DNA of 64,000 bases from Providencia huaxiensis. GTDB taxonomy: Bacteria; Pseudomonadota; Gammaproteobacteria; Enterobacterales; Enterobacteriaceae. The first letter of the stretch is position 1. Each line of letters starts with the position of its first letter. Positions 45,512 through 55,357 of this stretch are shown in pieces. The position numbers were made by a program, and so were the translations under genes. The notes under the pieces were generated by a model. It made no database searches, had not been told where the DNA came from, and was given only the letters and a program-made list of their open reading frames with translations. Location of the stretch: NCBI RefSeq assembly GCF_002843235.3, contig NZ_CP031123.2, forward strand, positions 3,162,001-3,226,000, in the 5' to 3' direction.

Positions 45512-46338
45512 GTGAAATAACCCCCTCTGAAAATAAGAAACTCACGAAAAAAGAACTCAATGGTATGTTTTGGCGAATTCAAACCATGTCATTCTCATAC
45601 AACTACGAAAAACTGCAAACTATTGGTTTTGCACATTGTATGGTACCCGTTCTCGATAAGCTTTATGAAAAAGCTGACCAAGAAACGCGTATTAAAGCCA
45701 TGCAACGCCATTTTGAATTCTTTAACACACAAATTAACGCAGGCGCATTAATTCTTGGTGTGACCGCAGCATTAGAAGAAAAAACAACAGAAGAAGAAAA
45801 AGAGGCTGTTGTTTCTGTAAAAGCTGGTTTGATGGGGCCATTTGCAGGTCTCGGTGATAGCTTATTAAAATTTACGTGGCTACCTATTTGCGGCAGCATC
45901 GGAGCTGCATTTGCACTGCAAGGTAATATTATTGGCCCAATATTAATGTTTATTTTGTTTAATATCGTCAATATCGGTACCAAATATTTCTTTATTCATT
46001 ATGGCTATAACAAAGGCGTTGATTTAATCGAACAATCGAAAAAATCAAATATTATTCAGCGAATTACTAATATGGCGAACGTTGTCGGGGTCATGGTCCT
46101 CGGCTCTTTAATTGCCACGACCGTCAAACTTTCCACACCGCTAACCATCGCCGTTGGTGAGCAATCTATCAAAGTACAAGAGATGTTTGACAAGGTAATA
46201 CCTAACTTACTCACCCTTCTCTTTGCGCTTGGTATTTTCTTCCTTGTTCGTAAATTTCAAGGGAAACATACCGTTGCATTAATTGTCGCCATTATGGTTT
46301 TAGGTGTTGTTTGTTCTGTATTCGGAATTTTAGGATGA
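45508..46338 (+). CDS. PTS mannose/fructose/sorbose family component IID
   Basis: A 276-residue subunit, the mark of the mannose PTS family. The N-terminal cytoplasmic region includes LNGMFWRIQTMSFSYNYEKLQ, and GLMGPFAGLGDSLLKFTWLP is the conserved IID motif; two or three membrane segments lie in the C-terminal part. It overlaps IIC and is followed 13 bases later by a phosphatase gene. Confidence 0.94.
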   Translation: MSEITPSENKKLTKKELNGMFWRIQTMSFSYNYEKLQTIGFAHCMVPVLDKLYEKADQETRIKAMQRHFEFFNTQINAGALILGVTAALEEKTTEEEKEAVVSVKAGLMGPFAGLGDSLLKFTWLPICGSIGAAFALQGNIIGPILMFILFNIVNIGTKYFFIHYGYNKGVDLIEQSKKSNIIQRITNMANVVGVMVLGSLIATTVKLSTPLTIAVGEQSIKVQEMFDKVIPNLLTLLFALGIFFLVRKFQGKHTVALIVAIMVLGVVCSVFGILG

Positions 46339-46351
46339 TAAAGGGAAATAT

Positions 46352-47395
46352 ATGGAAATCGAAATCAATAGAGTGAGTGAATCAACACTCGAAATAAAAT
46401 TTAGTGAAGTTCCATCCTCCCCTCTGGCATTATATTGGACGGACAAACCTGATACTCAGGTTTGTCCTGAGAATTTCATTACGGATAAAATAGAGAATAC
46501 AATTACAGTTCAAGACCCATTAAAGGCGAAACAGCGTATCTATTTTATTTTACAAAATGCCAATGGATGTAAATTATTCGCTGAAAGAACATTGCCTATT
46601 GAGGGGTTAAATAACTTCCGTGACTTTGGAGGTTATACCACAACAGACGGAAAACAGGTGAAATGGGGAATGCTATATCGTTCTAACCATCTGTTTAATC
46701 TTAGTGAACAAGCAGTAAATTACATCTCCCATTTAGGGATAAACAGTATCATCGATTACCGTACTCAAAATGAAATTAACAAATCTCCTAATTGCCATGT
46801 TGGTGAAAAGAAAACGTATCATCTCGATGCTACGGCTCAAACCGCTGAATTAGCAGCACAATTTGCCGCATCACCGGATAATGAAGACAAAGCATTAATC
46901 GAAAGTGTTATCCAACATATTCCTAAAGAGATGATTAACGGCGATGGGTTGCAAATATTGGAGCAATATCGCCAATTTGTGGTAAGTGATAAGTCAAAAG
47001 CTGCCTTCAAACAAATGATCGAAGTTTTACTCGATAGCCACAATGCCCCAAATATTCAGCATTGCCGAGGAGGAAAAGACCGAACGGGTTATGGTGCACT
47101 ACTTGTACTTGCTATGCTAGGTGTTCCAAAAAAAGCCATCGTTGACGACTATATGCTTACTCATTTTAATCGGCTTGAACGTAACGAAATTAAAATGGCG
47201 GGATATCGCAAAATAACCCAAGACCAAAATGTACTGGATTATTTACTTTCTCTAATTGATACTCAAGAATCATTTATTTTAGAGGTCTTTAATACAATGG
47301 AAGAAATATCTGGCTCTGTTGAAAGGTATATTAAAGATGAACTTAAATTCACAGATAATGATATTAATCAGCTTAGAGAAATATACTTAGTTTAA
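46352..47395 (+). CDS. Tyrosine/serine-phosphatase-like protein in the PTS operon
   Basis: A 347-residue protein. An N-terminal domain of about 80 residues (beta-rich, function unknown) precedes a dual-specificity/LipA-type phosphatase domain with NFRDFGGY (about 88-95) and the P-loop HCRGGKDRTG (catalytic Cys238, Arg244). The family acts on phosphoproteins, phosphoinositides or other phosphates. Placed directly after the four PTS genes and before a terminator, it may dephosphorylate the imported sugar phosphate or reset a PTS protein. No other catabolic enzyme is in the operon. Confidence 0.82.
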   Translation: MEIEINRVSESTLEIKFSEVPSSPLALYWTDKPDTQVCPENFITDKIENTITVQDPLKAKQRIYFILQNANGCKLFAERTLPIEGLNNFRDFGGYTTTDGKQVKWGMLYRSNHLFNLSEQAVNYISHLGINSIIDYRTQNEINKSPNCHVGEKKTYHLDATAQTAELAAQFAASPDNEDKALIESVIQHIPKEMINGDGLQILEQYRQFVVSDKSKAAFKQMIEVLLDSHNAPNIQHCRGGKDRTGYGALLVLAMLGVPKKAIVDDYMLTHFNRLERNEIKMAGYRKITQDQNVLDYLLSLIDTQESFILEVFNTMEEISGSVERYIKDELKFTDNDINQLREIYLV

Positions 47396-47423
47396 AAACA
47401 TTTAATTAATCAAAAAACAACCA

Positions 47424-47445
47424 CAGGTTTAACTAAATAAACCTG
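47424..47445. promoter_or_regulatory. Hairpin after the phosphatase gene
   Basis: CAGGTTTA and TAAACCTG form a perfect 8-bp stem with a 6-base loop, about 30 bases past the phosphatase stop. It has no T-run and precedes the stronger terminator at 47472. Confidence 0.45.
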
Positions 47446-47471
47446 AGTGATGGCTGTATTTAAAAAACAGT

Positions 47472-47507
47472 AAAATAGCCACATAGCATATTCATTGTGG
47501 CTATTTT
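47472..47507. terminator. Bidirectional terminator between the PTS operon and araD
   Basis: AAAATAGCCACA and TGTGGCTATTTT form a perfect 12-bp stem with a 12-base loop, A- and T-rich at the base, between convergent genes. Confidence 0.85.
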
Positions 47508-47590
47508 ATAAACGAAGAAATCCGTTATTGATCATAAAATCAATAATTGCTCTCGTTTGCCAATTCTATTTAATTAATTTTTTAACCGCT

Positions 47591-48289
47591 TTATTTTTGC
47601 CCGTAATACGCATTTTTACCGTGCTTACGTAAATAGTGTTTATCTAATAATACTTGTTGCATGGAACCTATTTGTGAACTTAATTGACGGGTAAATAAAT
47701 TCATATAGGCAATTTCTTCTAACACTACGGCATTATGCACCGCATTATCGGGGCTTGTTCCCCAAGCAAATGGCCCATGGCTATTCACTAATACGGCTGG
47801 AATATCTTTTGCTGACAGGCCTTTTTCCTTGAAGGTTTCAATAATCACATGACCCGTTTCTCTTTCATAATCGCCTTCAATTTCACTTGCTGTCATTTTA
47901 CGGGTACAAGGGATTTCACCATAGAAATAATCGGCATGGGTTGTCCCTAAAGCACTCAATGGCAGGCCTGCTTGAGCCCAAATAGTCGCATGGCGAGAGT
48001 GAGTATGGACAATACCGCCAATTTCAGGGAATGCTTGGTACAGCGCCAAATGCGTGTCGGTATCCGAAGAAGGCCGATATTTCCCTTCTACCACTTTTCC
48101 GCTTTCCAACGAGACCACCACCATGTCTTCTGCTTTCATGGTTTCATAATCAACGCCAGAAGGTTTTATCACCATTAACCCAGCTTCACGGTCAATACCA
48201 CTCACATTCCCCCAAGTAAAGGTCACTAGGTTATGTTTGGGTAAGGCAAGGTTTGCTTCAAAGACTTGTTGTTTCAATTTTTCTAACAT
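47591..48289 (-). CDS. araD: L-ribulose-5-phosphate 4-epimerase
   Basis: Converts L-ribulose 5-phosphate to D-xylulose 5-phosphate. It is 232 aa and matches E. coli AraD along its length: [23 protein letters not shown], the zinc-binding [14 protein letters not shown] and THADYFYG, and the C-terminal [11 protein letters not shown]. No araA or araB adjoins it. It is divergent from a DeoR gene and the L-xylulose-type cluster, where it supplies the last step. The name reflects sequence; it could equally be called ulaF or sgbE by role. Confidence 0.94.
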   Translation of the reverse strand: MLEKLKQQVFEANLALPKHNLVTFTWGNVSGIDREAGLMVIKPSGVDYETMKAEDMVVVSLESGKVVEGKYRPSSDTDTHLALYQAFPEIGGIVHTHSRHATIWAQAGLPLSALGTTHADYFYGEIPCTRKMTASEIEGDYERETGHVIIETFKEKGLSAKDIPAVLVNSHGPFAWGTSPDNAVHNAVVLEEIAYMNLFTRQLSSQIGSMQQVLLDKHYLRKHGKNAYYGQK

Positions 48290-48744
48290 AACAACTCCCT
48301 AGCTTTATTAAATATGCTTTAATATCAACAACAAAAATTTATTATCATGATGTTTTCTGTGTGTTGATAACCTATATCTACCTATTAAGGTAAACAGATT
48401 TAGGCCATTTAAAAAGCACCTCACTTTACAAACTCGCAACAAAACAGACCAACTCGGACGCATTCGGGCATAGACAGTCAAGAAAACACATAAATAGGAT
48501 GTGGTTAGTTGACCGAATTAGCCCAATACTTTTTGTTTAATACCATAAAAGTAAAAAGATACCGCAAATATAGTGATGCAAGTCTAGTTATCGTGTAACT
48601 AAGTGGAATTGAATTCATAAAATACCGATCGCAATCACTTTAATCGGCTTTGTTTTTTTCAAAAAGAGATAACTTGAATCCAATCACGACAAAAAAAAAG
48701 CAATACGGGCAGAATAAATATCGTGGAAAGAATAGGAGTTAAAT
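48290..48744. other. Divergent promoter region between araD and the DeoR gene
   Basis: About 455 bases without a gene. It must carry promoters for araD (minus) and for the deoR-led side (plus). I could not identify a convincing operator palindrome by eye. Confidence 0.5.
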
Positions 48745-49557
48745 ATGTTACAAGCCGAACGCCATAAATTAATTTGTTCTCATGTTTCGCAGAATGGCTC
48801 GGCGCTAGTGCGTGATTTAGCTCAATTATGTCTCGTTTCTCAAGAAACTATCCGTCGTGATTTAACGGCTCTTGAACGTGAAAATAGGATCATCCGTAGT
48901 TTTGGGGGAGCAGTTGCCATCGACCAAGAAGAAATGCCGATGGTGAATGTGATGCCTTCTTCGGTCAAGCTCAGTCAAATGGTTGATGGTGCAGAGTCTT
49001 TTCGCAAAAGAACCGAAGAGCACCCTGATGCCAAGATGAAGATTTCGAAGGCTGCACTAAAATTAATTCAGCCTGGTGACTGTATTATGTTAGATAACAG
49101 CAGTACTTGCTGGTTTCTCGCACGGCAAATACCTGATATCGACATTACGGTAGTGACAAACTCGGTCAAGATTATCCAAGCGTTGGCCTGCCGTGACCGA
49201 GTACGCGTCATTGGTATTGGTGGGGAATATTCAGAACGTCATGATGATTTTCATGGCCCAATTGCAGAAAGTATTATTCGTAGCTTTCAGATAAAAACCT
49301 TATTTCTTTCATGCCAAGGATTTAATATCGAAAATGGTATTCGTGATGGCAGTGAAATAAACTCAAAATTAAAAAATATTATGTTACAGGTTTCTGAAAA
49401 TAAAGTTTTGCTCGCGGATAATAGTAAATTAGGAAAGTATGCATTTAGTCAAGTTTGTACATTTGATGATATCGACGTATTAATCACAAACAAACTAAAT
49501 GATAATAATTTTCAAAAACAATTTTCCAACCTTAGAATTATCGAGTGCGATAAATAA
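48745..49557 (+). CDS. DeoR-family transcription regulator
   Basis: A 270-residue repressor. The N-terminal DeoR helix-turn-helix (VRDLAQLCLVSQETIRRDL, about 18-36) ends with the family signature around ENRIIRSFGGAV. The C-terminal sugar-phosphate-binding domain (about 85-260) contains PGDCIMLDNSSTCW and LFLSCQGFN. AGGAG lies before the ATG. It stands between araD and the ABC transporter genes and probably represses both, responding to a pentulose phosphate. Confidence 0.9.
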   Translation: MLQAERHKLICSHVSQNGSALVRDLAQLCLVSQETIRRDLTALERENRIIRSFGGAVAIDQEEMPMVNVMPSSVKLSQMVDGAESFRKRTEEHPDAKMKISKAALKLIQPGDCIMLDNSSTCWFLARQIPDIDITVVTNSVKIIQALACRDRVRVIGIGGEYSERHDDFHGPIAESIIRSFQIKTLFLSCQGFNIENGIRDGSEINSKLKNIMLQVSENKVLLADNSKLGKYAFSQVCTFDDIDVLITNKLNDNNFQKQFSNLRIIECDK

Positions 49558-49760
49558 TTTATAAATATAAAAATCATGTAACTATGATGTAAGTAAAAAA
49601 ACAAGTTCTATTTTATTTTCTGTATTAAATAAGTGCAGGGATGTTATTTATTCATAATTCCTTGGCACTTAATTATAGGCATACCTAAATATGAGAAATT
49701 CATTATTTCTAAATAATGAATTTCTTGATTTAGTATCCATCTACACTAAGGAATACAACT

Positions 49761-50759
49761 ATGAACATGAAGAAGCTAGTTTTACCTTGTTTAATGAGCG
49801 TTGCACTATTTTCAAATGTCGCGATGGCTGAATCACAAAAAGCACAAAAGCCCTTTACCATGGGTGTCGTCGTTAAAGTCGGTGGTATTCCTTGGTTTAA
49901 TGTAATGGAACAAGGTATTACTGAAGAAGGCAAAAAACTCGGTGTAAATGCCTTCCAAGTTGGCCCAACAACGGCTGACCCAGCGGAACAAGTTCGTGCT
50001 ATCGAAGATTTAATCGCGAAAAAAGTGGATGTCATTGGCGTTGTCCCTAACGACGCTAAAGTGCTTGAGCCTGTATTAAAACGCGCCCAAGACGCTGGAA
50101 TTAAAGTTATTACCCACGAATCACCAAATCAAAAAAATGCAGATTGGGACTTTGAATTACTTGATACCCAAAGCATGGGTGCTAACCATATGAGAGATAT
50201 GGCGGCCTGTATGGGTGAAGAAGGCAAATACGCCATGTTTGTGGGAAGCCTGACAGTACCATTAGTGAATGAATGGGCCGACGCGGCAATTGCTTACCAA
50301 AAAGCGAACTACCCGAAAATGCAAATGGTCGATGACCGCTTTGGTGTTGCCGAATCCGTTGATGACTCAATGCGTACAGCTAATGACTTGTTATCTAAGC
50401 ATAAAGACTTAAAAGGCATCATGTCATTTGGTTCACAAGGCCCTATCGGTGCAGGACGAGCCATTGATAAACGCCGTAAAAATGACGAAACCTGTGTATT
50501 CGGAACGTTCACACCAGGTCAAGGCATCAAGTTACTGGAAAAAGGTGCAATTGATGGCGGCTATATTTCTAATCCAAAAGTCGCAGGACAAGTATTTGTA
50601 CAAGTCGCAACAGCCATGATGAATGGTGAAGAAATTAAAGATGGCGTGTCTATTGGTGATATGGGTGAAATCAAAGTCAGTGGTAACACGATTTTAAGTG
50701 ATAACCCTGTTAATTTGAATATTGAAAATACGAAAAAATTGGTTGAAGTCGGTCTGTAA
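49761..50759 (+). CDS. Periplasmic sugar-binding protein of an ABC importer
   Basis: A 332-residue protein with a signal peptide (MNMKKLVLPCLMSVALFSNV, cut near AMA-ES) and a type I periplasmic-binding fold (GVVVKVGGIPWFNVMEQG near the start; IGVVPNDAKVLEPVLKRA). It resembles the LsrB/RhaS branch by eye. It should bind the pentose or pentulose that the cluster degrades. AAGGA lies before the ATG. A hairpin separates it from the ATPase gene. Confidence 0.9.
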   Translation: MNMKKLVLPCLMSVALFSNVAMAESQKAQKPFTMGVVVKVGGIPWFNVMEQGITEEGKKLGVNAFQVGPTTADPAEQVRAIEDLIAKKVDVIGVVPNDAKVLEPVLKRAQDAGIKVITHESPNQKNADWDFELLDTQSMGANHMRDMAACMGEEGKYAMFVGSLTVPLVNEWADAAIAYQKANYPKMQMVDDRFGVAESVDDSMRTANDLLSKHKDLKGIMSFGSQGPIGAGRAIDKRRKNDETCVFGTFTPGQGIKLLEKGAIDGGYISNPKVAGQVFVQVATAMMNGEEIKDGVSIGDMGEIKVSGNTILSDNPVNLNIENTKKLVEVGL

Positions 50760-50836
50760 TTTCACATTATCAAAATAATGTTTAAAACAAAAATACAATA
50801 TTTATCAAGATATTAAATTTTATGTTCTTTGAGTTC

Positions 50837-50863
50837 GAGTCGCCTGCACTAGCGCAGCGGCTC
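50837..50863 (+). promoter_or_regulatory. Stem-loop between binding-protein and ATPase genes
   Basis: GAGTCG pairs with CGGCTC (one wobble), then after a bulge CTGC pairs with GCAG around a 6-base loop. It is GC-rich in an AT-rich gap and has no T-run. Such elements often raise binding-protein expression over the downstream membrane genes by protecting the message. Confidence 0.5.
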
Positions 50864-50916
50864 GCGCTCATTACGAACAAGCCAACACCAATTTATTTGC
50901 AGTAGGAATTGTACTT

Positions 50917-52434
50917 ATGACAAGCACCTCAAAAGCTGACAAATCCGATCCACTCATTACCTTGCGCGACCTTTCCAAAAGCTTCGGTGGTCACCGTGCA
51001 TTACGCAATATCGATTTGACGCTCAACAAAGGTGAAGTGCACTGTTTAGCGGGCACCAATGGGTGTGGGAAAAGCACATTAATTAAAACTATCAGTGGTG
51101 TCTATGCCCCTGATGACGGTAGTAAAATTGAAATTGATGGGAAAAGTTATCACCGATTGACGCCCGATAAAGCGCGTGAATTAGGCGTACAAGTTATCTA
51201 CCAAGATTTGTCATTATTTCCAAATTTAACCGTTGCTGAAAATATCGCCTTTGAGCTAAACCTCAAAGGCTATTTTGGCTGGTTTCGCAAAAAACAACTG
51301 CGCGAAAAAGCCTTAGAAATCCTCAATGAACTGGCTTTCACCATTGACCCCGACACACCTGTGCAATTTTTACCCATTGCTCAACGTCAACAGGTTGCTA
51401 TCTGCCGCGCCCTAGTCGCCGATGCACGTTTGGTGATTATGGATGAACCAACGGCTTCATTGACCCGTACAGAAGTCAACCAACTACTCTCAACGGTTAA
51501 TTACCTAAAAGATAAGGGAATTACCGTTGTTTTTGTGAGTCATCGACTAGAAGAAGTCAAAGAGATCTCTGACCGCATCACCGTGATCCGCGATGGTCAA
51601 AAAATTGGCACATGGCCTGCTGAAGGCTTAACTACCCGCAAAATTACTGAGTTAATGACTGGCTTAGATATTGTCCATGAACGTAAGCCACCTAATAACG
51701 CGGAAGACCGACGCACGGTACTAGAGCTAAAAAACCTCAGCCGAGCTGGGCAATATCGTGATATCAACTTAAATCTAAAACGCGGCGAAGTATTAGGCTT
51801 ATGTGGTTTACTTGGCTCAGGCCGCACTGAATTAGCGCTATCGTTGTTTGGCATTACCCACCCAGATAGTGGTGAATTACTCATCGAAGGCAAACCTGTT
51901 AAGTTAAGAAACAACACCGACGCCATTAAGCGCGGCATTGGTTATGTCTCCGAAGACCGCCTGACTTTAGGTGCAATTTTACAGCAATCCATCGCAGACA
52001 ATATGGTGATTTCGATTCTCGATCGCCTCAAAACTCCTTTACATTTAATTGATGAAAAACAGTGCCAAGAAATTGTGCAAGAGTGGATAGCCGACTTAGA
52101 TATTAAAGTCACTGACCCCAATAATGCCCTTTCAACACTTTCAGGCGGTAACCAACAAAAAGTGGTACTTGCTAAATGGATTTTAACACGTCCTAAAGTA
52201 CTCATTTTAGACTCACCGACTGTTGGCGTCGATATTGGCGCAAAAGACAGTATTTACAAACTCATTCACCGTTTGTCAGGTGTCGGTATCTCTATTCTAT
52301 TAATTACCGATGAAGCCTCCGAAGCGTATTACAATTGCGACCGAATTTTACATATGAAACAAGGCTCTATCGTCAAAGAAATTGAGACAGATTCCATCAA
52401 TGAGCAACAATTGGAGGAAATCATCAATGGCTAA
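50917..52434 (+). CDS. Sugar ABC transporter ATPase with two nucleotide-binding domains
   Basis: A 505-residue RbsA/MglA-type ATPase. The first domain has Walker A GTNGCGKSTL, signature-like LPIAQRQQVAICRAL and Walker B LVIMDEPTAS. The second has a degenerate Walker A (LLGSGRTEL), signature LSGGNQQKVVLAKW and LILDSPTVGVDIGAK, the usual pattern for this family. It energises uptake through the two permeases. Its end overlaps the first permease gene by 8 bases. Confidence 0.95.
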   Translation: MTSTSKADKSDPLITLRDLSKSFGGHRALRNIDLTLNKGEVHCLAGTNGCGKSTLIKTISGVYAPDDGSKIEIDGKSYHRLTPDKARELGVQVIYQDLSLFPNLTVAENIAFELNLKGYFGWFRKKQLREKALEILNELAFTIDPDTPVQFLPIAQRQQVAICRALVADARLVIMDEPTASLTRTEVNQLLSTVNYLKDKGITVVFVSHRLEEVKEISDRITVIRDGQKIGTWPAEGLTTRKITELMTGLDIVHERKPPNNAEDRRTVLELKNLSRAGQYRDINLNLKRGEVLGLCGLLGSGRTELALSLFGITHPDSGELLIEGKPVKLRNNTDAIKRGIGYVSEDRLTLGAILQQSIADNMVISILDRLKTPLHLIDEKQCQEIVQEWIADLDIKVTDPNNALSTLSGGNQQKVVLAKWILTRPKVLILDSPTVGVDIGAKDSIYKLIHRLSGVGISILLITDEASEAYYNCDRILHMKQGSIVKEIETDSINEQQLEEIING

Positions 52435-53416
52435 CTGGCAAAAATTACGACCACAATCTGTCGAAGGCTGGCTGACTTGGGTCATTCTTATCATGGTGGT
52501 GTTCTTCACATTGATGAGCCCGCAATTTCTAACTATTCAAAATTTACTCGACCTCAGTGAAAGCTACGCCGTTACAGGTATTTTCGCCTTAGGTTTATTT
52601 GTGGTTCTCGTCACTGGGGGCATTGATATTTCGTTTGCCGCAGTGGCTTCCGTAGTGCAATACGTGATCGCCACTTGGCTATTGCAAGGTTTTATTGCAA
52701 GCCCTGCCGTCAGTATCACATTGGCGATTATCATCGGTATCGCTTTTGGCTTAATCAACGCTATATTAATTTATTCGCTGAATGTTGTGTCAATTATCAT
52801 CACCATCAGTATGCAATCACTGCTGTTCGGAATGCTGATGTGGCTAACCAACGGACACAGTATTTATGACTTACCTGATTGGTGGGTAGACCCTGTGACT
52901 ATCCTGCCTTTTGAAGTGGATGGTGAATATTACCAAGTTGGCTTGCCGTTAATTGTGATGCTTGGCATTGCCTTCTTAACGTGGATTTTAATGAATAAAA
53001 CGCACATCGGCCGTCAGCTATATGCCGTTGGTGGCAGCCAAGAATCTGCGTCTCGTATTGGTATCCGTGTTTCAGTGATTTACCTGTTTGCTTACGGCTA
53101 CCTTGGCGCGATGGCAGCGATTGGCGGTATGTTGCAAACCTACCGAATGAGTGAAGTGGTACCGAGTGCCCTTGTGGGCGGAGAGCTAGATGTGCTTGCC
53201 GCGGCTGTACTGGGTGGCGCCAGTTTATCCGGTGGGCGAGGCTCAGTGATAGGCACACTCATGGGCGTTTTCCTGATTGGTATCTTGAAAAACGGCCTTA
53301 ACCTGATTGGTGTTTCAAACTACTTCGTCAATATCGTCATCGGGCTGGTTATTCTCATTGCGATTTGTATTACCCACTACAAAAAACGTAAAGAGACGGA
53401 CGTAGGTTTTGTTTAA
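52427..53416 (+). CDS. Sugar ABC transporter permease, first
   Basis: A 329-residue membrane permease of the RbsC/branched-chain type, with about eight or more hydrophobic helices. The conserved TGGIDISFAAVASV and LAAAVLGGASLSGGRGSVIGT match the family. ATG 52427 has GGAGGAA upstream and lies inside the end of the ATPase gene; the longer frame from 52382 is not supported. It probably pairs with the next permease as a heterodimer. Confidence 0.93.
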   Translation: MANWQKLRPQSVEGWLTWVILIMVVFFTLMSPQFLTIQNLLDLSESYAVTGIFALGLFVVLVTGGIDISFAAVASVVQYVIATWLLQGFIASPAVSITLAIIIGIAFGLINAILIYSLNVVSIIITISMQSLLFGMLMWLTNGHSIYDLPDWWVDPVTILPFEVDGEYYQVGLPLIVMLGIAFLTWILMNKTHIGRQLYAVGGSQESASRIGIRVSVIYLFAYGYLGAMAAIGGMLQTYRMSEVVPSALVGGELDVLAAAVLGGASLSGGRGSVIGTLMGVFLIGILKNGLNLIGVSNYFVNIVIGLVILIAICITHYKKRKETDVGFV

Positions 53417-53429
53417 CAGGAATATCACC

Positions 53430-54464
53430 ATGAGAAAAAATCTTTTTTTTAAAATTGATGGCTCTGTTATCGGACTGCTTTCAATCTTTGTTTTGGCTAT
53501 CGCTGCGTTTAGTATCGCCATGCCAGGGCACTTTTTTACCCAAAATACCTTTTTAAGCATCACGTTTCAGTTACCTGAGTTGGGCTTACTCACCTTTGCC
53601 ATGTTTGTTCCTATGTTAAGTGGCGGGTTAAACCTTGCCATTATTAGCACTGCTAACTTAACGGGGCTCTTTATGGCTTGGGTGTTTATCAATTACCTCC
53701 CAGTGGATGCCAGCACTGGCACACAGCTAATGTGGTTGGTCTTCGCATTAATCGGCGCAACCGTGATTGCGGTCATTATCGGTAGCTTAACAGGGCTGAT
53801 GATTTCCCATATCGGAGCCCACCCGATCTTAGTGACCCTCGGTACAATGACGATTATCAGCGGCATTGGTGTTTACCTCACCAAAGGAGCCGCACTGAGT
53901 GGCATGCCACCCATTGTTCGTGCCATTGGTTCCGATACTGTGCTTGGGGTGCCAATTGCGATGATTATCTTCATTGTTACCGCAATTCTCTTAGCGCTGT
54001 TTCTAGGCTGTACGCGCTTAGGTAAAAATATCTATATGAGTGGCAGTAATATCAATGCAACGTGGTTCAGCGGTATTCGTACCGACCGTGTCATGATTGC
54101 GATATACACCATTTCTAGCCTGTTATGTGTATTAGCTGGGCTCATCATGATGGCTCGCTTTAACTCTGCACGTATGGGCTACGGGGATTCCTATTTACTG
54201 CTCACCATTCTTGCCATCGTATTAGGTGGAACTAACCCATTTGGGGGAGTTGGTAAGGTTAGCCGAGTGTTCTGTGCCTTATTGGTTTTACAGGTCATTG
54301 CGACAGGTTTAAGTCTGCTAGGTGTAAGCCTGCACTTTAACCTCGCAGTTTGGGGGATCACGCTCATCTTGGCATTAGCATTCAAGTTCTTCAAAGAAAA
54401 ATGGAGTGCTAAACGTGCGATGAACCGTAACCAACGCCTTAATAAAGCATCGACACAAAGTTAA
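53430..54464 (+). CDS. Sugar ABC transporter permease, second
   Basis: A 344-residue permease of the same family as its neighbour. LSGGLNLAIISTANLTGL and LTILAIVLGGTNPFGGVGK are the matching conserved regions, with a basic C-terminal tail. It begins 13 bases after the first permease; I chose ATG 53430 with CAGGA upstream. Two distinct permeases resemble the LsrC/LsrD and RhaP/RhaQ arrangements. Confidence 0.93.
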   Translation: MRKNLFFKIDGSVIGLLSIFVLAIAAFSIAMPGHFFTQNTFLSITFQLPELGLLTFAMFVPMLSGGLNLAIISTANLTGLFMAWVFINYLPVDASTGTQLMWLVFALIGATVIAVIIGSLTGLMISHIGAHPILVTLGTMTIISGIGVYLTKGAALSGMPPIVRAIGSDTVLGVPIAMIIFIVTAILLALFLGCTRLGKNIYMSGSNINATWFSGIRTDRVMIAIYTISSLLCVLAGLIMMARFNSARMGYGDSYLLLTILAIVLGGTNPFGGVGKVSRVFCALLVLQVIATGLSLLGVSLHFNLAVWGITLILALAFKFFKEKWSAKRAMNRNQRLNKASTQS

Positions 54465-54482
54465 TTTTTCAAGGGGAAAACC

Positions 54483-55346
54483 ATGCGTAAGCATCCAATT
54501 GGTATTTATGAAAAAGCATTACCGAAAAACAGCAGTTGGTTAGAAAAATTAGTCATCGCAAAATCTGCGGGTTATGATTTTGTGGAAATGTCAGTAGATG
54601 AAACTGACGAACGTCTGGCTCGATTAGACTGGAGCATCGCTGAGCGTCTGGAAGTTGTGAAAGCGATACAAGAAACAGGTATTCGCATTCCAAGTATGTG
54701 TTTATCTGGTCACCGCCGCTTTCCTTTTGGTAGCCATGATGAAGCCACTCGTATGATGGCCTACTCCTTAATGGAAAAAGCCATTAAGCTCGCTCAAGAC
54801 TTAGGCATTCGCACTATTCAGCTCGCAGGATATGACGTTTACTATGAAGAGCAAGATGCCGAGACGATTGCCAATTTCGAAAAAGGCATGCAGTGGGTCA
54901 GCGAAATTGCGGCCGCTTCTCAAGTGATGTGCGCAGTGGAAATCATGGATACGCCATTTATGAATTCCATTAGCAAATGGCAAACGCTTTCCGATAAAAT
55001 TCGCTCGCCTTGGTTCAAGGTGTATCCTGATGTCGGTAACTTAACGGCATGGGGTAATGATGTCGAAAAAGAATTCACCCAAGGAATTGAACACGTCGCA
55101 GCCATTCACTTAAAAGATACATATGCGGTGACTGAAACCTGTAAAGGCCAATTTCGTGATGTCCCTTTCGGTGAAGGCTGCGTAGATTTTGTTAATTTAT
55201 TCAAATTATTAAAACGTTTAAATTACCGCGGTTCCTTCCTGATTGAAATGTGGACAGAAAAAGCCGATGAGCCACTGATTGAAATTATCAAAGCCCGTCA
55301 TTGGATGGAAGACAAAATGCAACAAGCTGGCTGGTATAACGCCTAA
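54483..55346 (+). CDS. ulaE: L-xylulose/L-ribulose-5-phosphate 3-epimerase (UlaE/SgbU-like)
   Basis: A 287-residue TIM-barrel isomerase that converts L-xylulose 5-phosphate to L-ribulose 5-phosphate. It matches UlaE closely: PIGIYEKALPKNSSWLE, FVEMSVDETDERLARLDWS, PSMCLSGHRRFPFGS and IQLAGYDVYYE, with metal and catalytic residues in VEIMDTPFMNS and LIEMWTE. AAGGGG lies before the ATG. It takes the product of the kinase encoded next and feeds AraD. The ulaE name reflects sequence; no ascorbate PTS is here. Confidence 0.92.
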   Translation: MRKHPIGIYEKALPKNSSWLEKLVIAKSAGYDFVEMSVDETDERLARLDWSIAERLEVVKAIQETGIRIPSMCLSGHRRFPFGSHDEATRMMAYSLMEKAIKLAQDLGIRTIQLAGYDVYYEEQDAETIANFEKGMQWVSEIAAASQVMCAVEIMDTPFMNSISKWQTLSDKIRSPWFKVYPDVGNLTAWGNDVEKEFTQGIEHVAAIHLKDTYAVTETCKGQFRDVPFGEGCVDFVNLFKLLKRLNYRGSFLIEMWTEKADEPLIEIIKARHWMEDKMQQAGWYNA

Positions 55347-55357
55347 AGGAGCCGATA

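Noticed and set aside
50837..50863. GC-rich structured element as a tRNA or small RNA gene
   Set aside because: Too short, no cloverleaf and no TTCGA-type T-loop in the right place; best seen as an intercistronic hairpin.
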